A stretch of 64,000 nt of DNA from Bdellovibrionales bacterium CG10_big_fil_rev_8_21_14_0_10_45_34. GTDB taxonomy: Bacteria > Bdellovibrionota > Bdellovibrionia > Bdellovibrionales > 1-14-0-10-45-34. Location: assembly GCA_002778785.1 (NCBI GenBank), contig PEZS01000008.1, positions 69,207 through 133,206 of the forward strand. The letters are read 5' to 3'. Both the position numbers and the translations under genes were made by a program. Below are positions 1-9,425 of this stretch, piece after piece (within the stretch, counting starts at the first letter, position 1; each line of letters opens with the position of its first letter). Under the pieces are notes generated by a model. It had not been told where the DNA came from and ran no database searches. It was given only the letters and a program-made list of their open reading frames with translations.

Positions 1-316
1 AGAGCATAAGCCCTAATATATATCTCAACTGCATTCTCTTGCTTGCCAATGAAGGCTGTGAAATCAATCCATGTAAATCCATAGATGCTTCGACGTATTT
101 CCCTGCTTTGGCCAACTCCAAAGCCCTGTTCAATTTTGTCTGCAGTACGTTTCGCTTGCGCGGAACGGCTCGACGACTCACCTTTTTCTTTGTCGCGCCC
201 GTTGATGATTTAGCTTTTGCACGGTTCGGCTGGGCTTTTCGTCGTGACGACTGCGATTGCCCCATCACAGCTAGTAGAAAAATAGAAATCGCTATCCAGA
301 TTGTCGCTTTTTTCAT
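1..316 (-). CDS. Small exported protein, 3' end missing (GltC-like candidate)
   Basis: Reading the minus strand from an ATG at 316, an open frame of 105 codons reaches the left edge without a stop, so the gene is partial. Seen: a signal peptide or anchor (MKKATIWIAISIFLLAVMG), a Lys/Arg/Ser/Ala-rich linker to about residue 58, then a helical stretch (KLNRALELAKAGKYVEA) that looks like the start of a TPR repeat. The start overlaps the stop of the upstream barrel gene in an ATGA, so the two are probably translationally coupled. The order barrel, barrel, small TPR-like exported protein resembles gltB-gltA-gltC of the myxobacterial gliding machinery; this is inference from order and style, since most of the protein is outside the window. 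Confidence 0.7.
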   Translation of the reverse strand, partial: MKKATIWIAISIFLLAVMGQSQSSRRKAQPNRAKAKSSTGATKKKVSRRAVPRKRNVLQTKLNRALELAKAGKYVEASMDLHGLISQPSLASKRMQLRYILGLML

Positions 317-1167
317 CGGTATTTTGCCCCCGGGAAGAAAAAGCTGACGCCGAGATTGAGATGCATATCTATGAAGGACGACTCAGCCGAAGCGCCACGC
401 GCCTTCGCCTGGTACCAGTACCAGCCAAGATCCCATCGAAGTGCCATTGACTTACTCAAAGCGAAAATTTGCCCAGTTCCTCCATGAAATGTGAGAGCTG
501 GGTCAGGTTGATTAGTCTGCGTCATTCCCATTCCAAGCGAGAAGTACATATCAAATGGAACTATGGAGCGATTCGAGACTCCTAATTTACCGTAGATTGG
601 TGACCACTTAACATCTGCTCCGTAATAAGAAGTTGGAGTTACGAGGGCATTGGTTAAAACTCCCCGCTTTTCTTTTAGATCTGTCGTAATCTGGCGCTCG
701 GTAGAACCCATATACGAACCCGTAACTTCAACCGCCCAATACTCAGTAAAGCTATACGCCATTCTACCGGCAAACATCGACGACAAGAAGAATGCTTGAT
801 TGAGCACGATTCCCAATGACGGAAAGAACTCAAATCGATTCGTCTTCGGCAGGAACCTACGCTGAATAACAGCGATGTCTGAATATGCTGAAAGCTTTGT
901 CAAATCGGAGGGTTTTTCATACACTTGTGCATTTGATTCTGCAGGGTTCTGCGCTTCTACCGCCTCGTCCACTGAAGGACTCGAGCTGCTTACATCCGAG
1001 GATGTTGAATCTTCAGCTTGTGAACCTGATGAGTCAACATCTCCGCCGTAGGTTTCTTCTGGGTAGGATTCTAACTCATCAAGAACTTGATCCACAGAAG
1101 ATTGCGCTCTCAACGTGGGCGTTGAAAGAATTAAACCGATGAAAATTACGTTGAAAGCACGCAGCAT
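313..1167 (-). CDS. Outer-membrane beta-barrel, myxobacterial gliding-type family (GltA/GltB-like)
   Basis: 284 aa. A signal peptide (residues 1-21, ending LRA) is followed by a Ser/Asp/Glu-rich low-complexity segment to about residue 80 and then a barrel with alternating aromatic strands. Marks of the family of outer-membrane barrels shared by myxobacteria and Bdellovibrio are visible: the entry strand VIQRRFLPKTNRFEFFPSLG, a conserved LVTPTSYYGADVKWSPIYGK block, and a final strand ending in aromatics. It lies 96 bp after a second barrel of the same family and overlaps the next gene by 4 nt. In Myxococcus such barrels (GltA, GltB) form the outer-membrane part of the gliding complex. I infer an envelope complex role; orthology is not proven. 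Confidence 0.8.
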   Translation of the reverse strand: MLRAFNVIFIGLILSTPTLRAQSSVDQVLDELESYPEETYGGDVDSSGSQAEDSTSSDVSSSSPSVDEAVEAQNPAESNAQVYEKPSDLTKLSAYSDIAVIQRRFLPKTNRFEFFPSLGIVLNQAFFLSSMFAGRMAYSFTEYWAVEVTGSYMGSTERQITTDLKEKRGVLTNALVTPTSYYGADVKWSPIYGKLGVSNRSIVPFDMYFSLGMGMTQTNQPDPALTFHGGTGQIFALSKSMALRWDLGWYWYQAKARGASAESSFIDMHLNLGVSFFFPGAKYR

Positions 1168-1263
1168 TTTTATTCCTTATTTAAAGGATAGAGATATCTT
1201 ATCAATTTTGAAAGTGATTCAGCCAGACCTAGACCGGACCTAGAGAATTAAAAAGCATTTTAA

Positions 1264-2013
1264 CTAGAGCAAAAACAACACACCGACCGAAAACAGAATA
1301 GAAAACTGACTCGATTGTTCGTAGTCCGACACCTTGTATTTACGGCCACCAGTCACGGTTGGATCGTGACTTCTACTTGCTAGATTTGGTCCGGAGAACA
1401 TCAGCCCTCTAAGATCAAGTCTAAGTCCGACTTTAGGGCTAAAGTAAAACCTTTGGCCCAGACCAAAAGCTAACCCGTACTTCGACTCATCTTCAAAAGA
1501 AATTAAAGCAGGACCAACACTGAAGTGTGTTGAAAGGTTTAAAATCGTCGATTTGGTTAAACTGACTTTTCCGTAAAACGGTTTCCAGTTGTAGAGTAGT
1601 CCCGCAATGTACTGAATTGCAGGTGCTACTGCATAGTCTTGAGCAGCTGAGGAAGCCTTAATACTTTCTGCATTGCTGGAAAGTTCTGAAGAAAGGAGCG
1701 TTCCAAAGACTTCAACGCCATGCTCTTCTGTGAAATGGTAAAGAGCATTTCCGCCAAAGGCTAGTGGCTGAAAGAATGGTTCGTTAACAGAATATCCAGC
1801 AAGCAACCCTAGTTCTACGCGCTTCTCGGTAACGACCCGGCGCCTCTTAACAGCTTCTGGATTGTCGAAAACTGGATAAACCGTTTCAGTTGCGAGCTCT
1901 TCCTCCGGAAATTCAATAGTCGCTCCGCTTGCGACTATCGAGAGAAAAAGCACCGAACTCGTCGCACACGAAACTGTAACAGCCTTTAATATTTGTTTAA
2001 AACTCACTCTCAC
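1264..2013 (-). CDS. Outer-membrane beta-barrel, same family as the neighbour (GltA/GltB-like)
   Basis: 249 aa. The signal peptide ends near VASGA (about residue 30). The mature protein begins with a short acidic segment and then a barrel with the same landmarks as the 313-1167 protein: RRVVTEKRVELGLLAGYSVN, a central YIAGLLYNWKPFYGK block and a terminal strand ending in FLL. It lacks the long acidic Ser/Asp linker of its neighbour, so the two are diverged paralogues rather than recent duplicates. It is first in a three-gene set running off the left edge, 83 bp downstream of kdsD. The membership in a gliding-type complex is inference. Confidence 0.78.
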   Translation of the reverse strand: MRVSFKQILKAVTVSCATSSVLFLSIVASGATIEFPEEELATETVYPVFDNPEAVKRRRVVTEKRVELGLLAGYSVNEPFFQPLAFGGNALYHFTEEHGVEVFGTLLSSELSSNAESIKASSAAQDYAVAPAIQYIAGLLYNWKPFYGKVSLTKSTILNLSTHFSVGPALISFEDESKYGLAFGLGQRFYFSPKVGLRLDLRGLMFSGPNLASRSHDPTVTGGRKYKVSDYEQSSQFSILFSVGVLFLL

Positions 2014-2096
2014 TCCAATTTCGAATCTGACTTAGATTTCCTGAGCTTTACTCAAATCTTAAATCGAATCCGCTGGGAGTGTTAGCTTGACTCTTT

Positions 2097-3083
2097 CTAC
2101 CGGACCTTGGCCTTGATAAGATCTTGTAAATGTAAAATTCCCAGTGGTTTCCGAGAATCTTGCCCCATTGAATCAACAACAAAGAGAACTTGAATAGAGT
2201 ATTCCTCCATCAAGAAGAGTGCTGTTTCTGCCATTTCGTTTTGATCGATTGTCTTAGGCTTGCTCGACATTAAAGAAGCCACTTTCTCTTGAAGCGGGTT
2301 CTCACTTCGCTGAAGGCATCGCCTTATATCTCCGTCGGTGACAACACCCACCAGTCTTTCCTGGCTATCTGTAACTCCTACGACCCCTCTGACTTCCTTT
2401 GAAGTCATAACAGAAATTGCGTCTCGTACTAAGGAATCCATTCCTACAAGTGGAAGGTCGTCTCCGGAGTGCATCACATCTTTGACCCGAGTGAGTAGAC
2501 GCGCTCCAAGTTTTCCTCCAGGGTGAAACTCTGCAAAATCTTCTGGGCGAAAACCTCTTCGCACCAAAAGAGACATCGCGAGAGCATCACCCATAGCCAA
2601 AGTTGCTGTAGAGCTCGCCGTAGGAGCTAGCCCCAGCGGGCAAGCTTCCTGCTTAACTTCCACGCAAAGGTGCACATCGCACAACTGTGCAAGCGTACTA
2701 GTAACACTTCCGGAAACGCCGACTATAGGAATCCCCTTTCTCTTACAATAAGACGTTACACCGCGAAGTTCAGAGGTTTCGCCTGAGTAACTGAGAAGCA
2801 TTGCTACGTCGCCAGAAGAGATCACGCCGAGATCACCATGGAAGCTCTCGGCTGGATGTAAAAATACCGCCGGCGTACCCGTCGAGTTCAAAGTACTAGC
2901 AATCTTCCTTCCAATGTGTCCTGATTTGCCAATCCCTGAAACAATGACCTTCCCTTTCGCCTCATAAAGAGTTTCTACTGCCGAAACAAAATTCTGAGAT
3001 ATCGATTTGCTAAGATCGAGTACTGCCTTAGCCTCGATCTCTAAAACTCTTACGGCTTCTTTAATTATCTGATCCATCTCCAT
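2097..3083 (-). CDS. kdsD: Arabinose-5-phosphate isomerase (KpsF/GutQ family)
   Basis: 328 aa, the usual family length. It converts ribulose-5-phosphate to arabinose-5-phosphate, the first step of KDO synthesis for lipopolysaccharide. Seen: an N-terminal SIS domain (about 30-180) with SGIGKSGHIGRKIASTLNST and the catalytic-type HPAESFHGDLG segment, followed by two CBS domains (about 205-325; KDVMHSGDDLP and VASLMSSKPKTI). It starts 2 bp after the pyrG stop, as last gene of engB-kdsB-pyrG-kdsD. kdsA, which often sits in such a cluster, is not in the window. Confidence 0.95.
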   Translation of the reverse strand: MEMDQIIKEAVRVLEIEAKAVLDLSKSISQNFVSAVETLYEAKGKVIVSGIGKSGHIGRKIASTLNSTGTPAVFLHPAESFHGDLGVISSGDVAMLLSYSGETSELRGVTSYCKRKGIPIVGVSGSVTSTLAQLCDVHLCVEVKQEACPLGLAPTASSTATLAMGDALAMSLLVRRGFRPEDFAEFHPGGKLGARLLTRVKDVMHSGDDLPLVGMDSLVRDAISVMTSKEVRGVVGVTDSQERLVGVVTDGDIRRCLQRSENPLQEKVASLMSSKPKTIDQNEMAETALFLMEEYSIQVLFVVDSMGQDSRKPLGILHLQDLIKAKVR

Positions 3084-3085
3084 GA

Positions 3086-5581
<2,496 letters not shown>

Positions 5582-5585
<4 letters not shown>

Positions 5586-6169
5586 TGAGAACCCTTGATC
5601 CAGTTCTGATAGACTTCTTTTTTAAAGGCCAACATATTTTCACCTGATTTTGTGGATACCTGCCAAATATTCTCCACCGAAGACTCCTGCCGAAGAGCTC
5701 TTAATTGCTTTGCTCGCTCAACTTTACCTAGCTTATCTATTTTAGTTTGCACAACTCCGAATTTTAAATCCAGATGCTTGCAGAATTGAAACAATTGATC
5801 TTCTTGATCTGTCCACTTTCGCCGCACATCCATTACTAAAACAAACGCCACCAAACTCTCTCTTTTTGAAAGATATTCTTCAATCATCTTCTTCCAGCCA
5901 GCTATTTCTTTGCTGCTTCCTTTAGCAAAGCCGTAACCTGGAAGATCTACAATTACGTACTGGTCCTTGAGCCGATAAAAGTTGATCAAACGAGTTTTGC
6001 CAGGCGACGCACTCACTTTTGCGACTTTACTTATTAAAAGTGCATTCACCAAAGAGGACTTTCCGGCATTCGAGCGGCCAGCGATGGCTATCTCACCGAA
6101 AGAGTGGTCAGGATATTGCCCCCAACGAGCGGCGCTACCAAGAAAGAAGGGGTGCGAGCTTAATGCCAT
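5582..6169 (-). CDS. engB: Ribosome-biogenesis GTPase EngB (YsxC/YihA)
   Basis: 195 aa, full length. A TRAFAC GTPase needed for large-subunit assembly. Seen: G1 GRSNAGKSSLVNAL (about 31-44), G3 DLPGYGFAKG, G4 TKIDK near residue 140, and the family-specific HPFFLGSAARW N-terminus. First gene of the engB-kdsB-pyrG-kdsD set; the promoter must lie in 6170-6501, which also holds the palindromic element at 6208-6368, only 38 bp upstream of this start. Confidence 0.95.
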
Positions 6170-6207
6170 AAGCGATCTCTTTTACCAAAGAAAATATCCT
6201 TTGGCAC

Positions 6208-6368
6208 TAGGGCGTGTCCTCATTTGGTCGAACTACTGCAAAAGCCAATTTAAAGCGACCTCAGCGTTGCTCGACGGCGCCATAGAGGCGCTGTGGCTTC
6301 TCCTCGCGCCTTGATCTCGCATTAAATTGACTTTCTCGCGACGCTCGCCCAAATGAGGACACGCCCTA
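6208..6368. mobile_element. MITE-like palindromic element with 20-bp perfect terminal inverted repeats
   Basis: The left end reads tagggcgtgtcctcatttgg (6208-6227) and the right end (6349-6368) is its exact reverse complement; one mismatch later the match resumes for three more bases. Further inside, about 6238-6261 and 6312-6335 also pair imperfectly (caatttaa around a shared core), so the whole 161 bp is a long imperfect palindrome. There is no open frame of note. The outermost TA on both sides fits a 2-bp TA target duplication, as made by some IS5-group elements, but this is inference. It separates the divergent engB and FHA-regulator genes. Confidence 0.72.
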
Positions 6369-6501
6369 AATCCATTCTCGAAACTGAGACTCCCAACGAA
6401 GAAGATTTAAAGGGAGTTCACAGAGCCTCTGCAACCTCGCCCGTAGAGCCCGGCATGAAACTTGATGACAGCCACTTTTGTAAATCAAACCGGGAGGACA
6501 A

Positions 6502-7746
6502 ATGAATTTACCAGAACTGATCGAACTAGAGACCCAAGACCTCTTACCGATCTCGGACTTTGCGAAGATCGGAAGCGACAAATCCAGCGAAATCGTACTC
6601 GATGGGACTGATGTTGAACTGCGTCATGCTCAAGTATTTATGCGAGGGTCGGACTGGTGGGTCCGCGACCTGCAGTCGAAATCGGGAGTATTTGTCAATG
6701 AGGTGAGGGTCGTCGAAGCAGTCATCAAATCCGGAGACCTTATTCGCCTTGCCAGCTGCGAACTTCTCTTTAGAGAGCCGTGCAAGGAATCCGAAAATAT
6801 GGTTGGCGAAGGAGAGCTTAAAAGCCGCAGTCCTGCTCTGCAAAAAATATTCAAATCCCTACCTAACATTGCTCGATGCGACTTCCCCGTGCTTCTCACT
6901 GGTCCCTCTGGAGCCGGCAAAGAAGTCGTAGCGGCGCAGCTACATTCGCTTTCTCTAAGAAACATTCGCCCTATGGTGAGCGTGAACTGCAGTGCTATGT
7001 CTGCACAGTTAGTGGAAAGCGAACTCTTTGGTCATGTTAAGGGCTCTTTCACCGGAGCCACGCAAGATCGCAAGGGGGCTTTCGAAGCGGCGCGAGGTGG
7101 CACACTGTTTCTCGACGAAATTGGCGATCTCCCATTAGATCTTCAGCCAAAGCTTTTAAGGGCGCTCGAGAATCGAGAAATCCGCCCCGTAGGAAGCGAC
7201 AAAACCGTCAAAACCCAGTGCCGTATCATTGCGGCAACTCACAAAAACCTCTCTGCGGCCATTTCTAACGGCACTTTCAGAGAAGATCTCTATTTTCGCT
7301 TAAATGTTATCCAGGTAGAGTTGCCGGGCCTTTTAGGACGAATCGAAGATTTCGAAGAACTACTTATTAGTTTTGCAAGAGAGTACAAAGTGCGATTTTC
7401 TATCGCTGCCATTCAGGCTCTAAAGAAATGTCCGTGGCCCGGAAATATCAGAGAGTTAAGAAGCGTTGTACAGCGAGCAAAGGCGCTTTTTCCGGATGAA
7501 TATATATTGCCAGAGCACCTCAGCACTATTGCCACGAAAGAGATCAATGTGGCTGCCACGCGGGAAGGGTCGCTCTCAGTGGTTAAGGGCATAGAGAGGG
7601 ATCTTATGATTAAGAATTTAGAGCGACACTGCGGAAACCAAAAACTCGCTGCACAAGAACTGGGTATGCCCAAGAGCACGTTCAATGATCGTTTGAGGTA
7701 CTACGGAATAGATGCTCGTCAATTTCGGGTTTACAAACAAGCTTGA
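6502..7746 (+). CDS. FHA-domain sigma54-dependent transcriptional activator
   Basis: 414 aa. Architecture: an N-terminal FHA domain (about 20-95; KIGSDKSSEIVL, LRHAQV, NEVRV) that recognises phosphothreonine, a sigma54-interaction AAA+ domain (about 110-335) with Walker A GPSGAGKE, the sigma54-contact loop GSFTGA, Walker B LFLDEIGDLP and FREDLYFRLNV, then a Fis-type helix-turn-helix (LAAQELGMPKSTFNDRL, near 385-405). There is no receiver domain, so the input is probably a Ser/Thr kinase acting through the FHA domain. GGGAGG lies 6-11 bases before the ATG. Convergent with the FliL-like gene; target genes are unknown. Confidence 0.9.
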   Translation: MNLPELIELETQDLLPISDFAKIGSDKSSEIVLDGTDVELRHAQVFMRGSDWWVRDLQSKSGVFVNEVRVVEAVIKSGDLIRLASCELLFREPCKESENMVGEGELKSRSPALQKIFKSLPNIARCDFPVLLTGPSGAGKEVVAAQLHSLSLRNIRPMVSVNCSAMSAQLVESELFGHVKGSFTGATQDRKGAFEAARGGTLFLDEIGDLPLDLQPKLLRALENREIRPVGSDKTVKTQCRIIAATHKNLSAAISNGTFREDLYFRLNVIQVELPGLLGRIEDFEELLISFAREYKVRFSIAAIQALKKCPWPGNIRELRSVVQRAKALFPDEYILPEHLSTIATKEINVAATREGSLSVVKGIERDLMIKNLERHCGNQKLAAQELGMPKSTFNDRLRYYGIDARQFRVYKQA

Positions 7747-7750
7747 ATTG

Positions 7751-7787
7751 AGCGTTTAGCGGTTAAGGTTTAGCGTTTAAGGTTTAG
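7751..7787. repeat. Short imperfect tandem repeat between convergent genes
   Basis: The 30 bp between the stop codons of the FHA activator and the FliL-like gene consists of repeats of agcgtttagcggttaag / agcgtttaagg / tttagtgag, spilling into the FliL-like stop codon. It looks like slipped-strand expansion in a spacer. No hairpin with a T-run is apparent. Confidence 0.5.
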
Positions 7788-8655
7788 TGAGAAAAGTTTT
7801 AAAATTTATATCTTGAACGGAGCCTCCGTTAAGAGCTCCGTTGATAGATTTACGAATCGCAATCTTTATCTTTTTCTTGCCGATAACAGAAGTATATTCG
7901 TCGTAAGTAAATCCTTCAGAGACTCTTTGAATCAAATCGCTGAATTCTTTTTGGCGAGCTTTAATCTCAACAGCGCTCGCTTCATTGCTGGCAATAATAT
8001 ACAAGTCAAACGCCACCATCGGGTTCGGCCCTGAACTCCTAGACGGTTTAATATTGACGACGATCTTTTCAAAATGAACGGGCTGGTCTTGGTGGTTTTC
8101 GGGATTTCTTATCCAGATGCTTTTTTCAGACTTTTCAGTCATCCACATCACATCGAAACCTTCATAACGACCATACACTTTTTCGCCGAAGCGAATTGAG
8201 CGCCATGGTTGAAAAATAATCATCGCTGGAGCACCCATCAAGCAAACGATCAAAAAGTAAAACTGAATCTTTTGCAATCTAGTCAACTTTGAGACGAAAG
8301 ATCTTATACTGTCCCGTGAACCCCGAACAGCACTCAGAATACTTTTTAAGCCGCTTATAGTGCCGCTAAAACTAGGGGCTTTGCTGAAAACACGATGAGC
8401 GGCAGAGACAATGCGCCCCTTAACTTTCTGAACAATCAGTAAGGGAGCTTGAAATACAAGCTTGAATCCATTTTGAACAAGAGATTTTTTCGACTCTTGC
8501 GAATTGGTGGCAACGACATTATCCGAGATATCGCTGGCCAGACTGTTGAGGCCTGTAAGAAATGTTGGATCTGCCTGCTCCAAAATTTCATCCACCGAAA
8601 CGACAGCTTCGGCATTTTCCTGGCCCTTTTCTTCATTCTGCTGGCTTTCCGACAA
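7777..8655 (-). CDS. Single-pass membrane protein with FliL-like C-terminal domain
   Basis: 292 aa. An acidic cytoplasmic N-terminus (about 1-130) with an amphipathic, basic segment leads to one membrane helix (IQFYFLIVCLMGAPAMIIF, about 140-160) and a periplasmic domain of about 130 residues. The C-terminal part (ARQKEFSDLIQRVSEGFTYDE, GKKKIKIAIRKSIN, then a strand ending FKTFL) follows the FliL pattern of flagellar stator-associated proteins. The cytoplasmic extension is far longer than in FliL and no flagellar gene is nearby, so a non-flagellar stator role is possible. It converges on the FHA-sigma54 activator. The FliL assignment is from pattern and is moderate. Confidence 0.62.
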   Translation of the reverse strand: MSESQQNEEKGQENAEAVVSVDEILEQADPTFLTGLNSLASDISDNVVATNSQESKKSLVQNGFKLVFQAPLLIVQKVKGRIVSAAHRVFSKAPSFSGTISGLKSILSAVRGSRDSIRSFVSKLTRLQKIQFYFLIVCLMGAPAMIIFQPWRSIRFGEKVYGRYEGFDVMWMTEKSEKSIWIRNPENHQDQPVHFEKIVVNIKPSRSSGPNPMVAFDLYIIASNEASAVEIKARQKEFSDLIQRVSEGFTYDEYTSVIGKKKIKIAIRKSINGALNGGSVQDINFKTFLTKP

Positions 8656-8816
8656 TCTGCATCTCCTCGCGACACGGGACCATGATTAGAAGATATCAAA
8701 TCCTTATGATTCTGACCCTTTTCTGAAAATTAATAGCTCGACCAAGTGCCAGTTTAAGGTTTGAATTTTTTAAAAAATGTCGAGCACCTCAACATTATAA
8801 GCCGATTAGAACAAGT

Positions 8817-9422
8817 ATGAAGGTGAATTCTCAATTAAAGATTCTAAAATCTGTTTGTCCCGCTGTGATCTTTCTTCATGTTGCTGGCTGTGCTCAAATG
8901 CAAAGGTCACCAGAGTCGGGTTACGCCAACTATAGTTTCGAATCTGGCGAACCAAGCTATCTCAGATCACAGTCTAAAGAAAATTCGCACGAAGCATTAG
9001 AATTTGAAAAAGTTCGTTTACTGAGAGAACTAGAATCTCAAATATCCTCTCATGCAGAGAGAATCCAATACTTTGAGGTAGAAAGCCAATTTAGAGATAT
9101 CGACGACAAAATATTGTATTTAAGGCTCAAAAATAAAAACAAGCAAGCATGGCTCCAGTCGAAAGGAATTGATCGAAAACCGGCTTTCGATGGACAAGTT
9201 CAAGAAATAGTTGATAGAGGCGACATTGCAATTGGAATGAATAGACTTGCTGTTACTGAAAGTTGGGGGGAACCCGACTCACGGCAAACTGCCGGCGAAC
9301 CAGGTCTTGGCAAAGAACGCTGGATATACCGCTCTGAAACGCCAACTCCGCAGGGGTTCGTCACCAAAAAGAAAATCCTCTACTTCGAATTCGGAAGAGT
9401 GGCCGGATGGAACGTCAAATAA
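8817..9422 (+). CDS. Lipoprotein with coiled coil and SmpA/BamE-like C-terminal motif
   Basis: 201 aa. A signal peptide with lipobox HVAGC (Cys about 25) marks it as a lipoprotein. Residues about 55-110 are charged and helical, probably coiled coil. The C-terminal 70 residues (DIAIGMNRLAVTESWGEPDS followed by RWIYRSE) match the turn pattern of the SmpA/OmlA/BamE fold. The family is not recognised with certainty, and a BAM-complex role should not be assumed. It stands alone on plus, divergent from the FliL-like gene and convergent with polA, 3 bp from its stop. Confidence 0.7.
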   Translation: MKVNSQLKILKSVCPAVIFLHVAGCAQMQRSPESGYANYSFESGEPSYLRSQSKENSHEALEFEKVRLLRELESQISSHAERIQYFEVESQFRDIDDKILYLRLKNKNKQAWLQSKGIDRKPAFDGQVQEIVDRGDIAIGMNRLAVTESWGEPDSRQTAGEPGLGKERWIYRSETPTPQGFVTKKKILYFEFGRVAGWNVK

Positions 9423-9425
9423 GAA

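Noticed and set aside
39-347. Plus-strand open frame of 102 codons at the left edge
   Set aside because: It is antisense to the partial exported protein and barrel gene, which have a signal peptide and coupled start; the plus frame has no ribosome site or family features.
6366-6581. Minus-strand frame crossing the FHA activator start
   Set aside because: It covers the end of the palindromic element and the start of a well-supported plus gene; no features.
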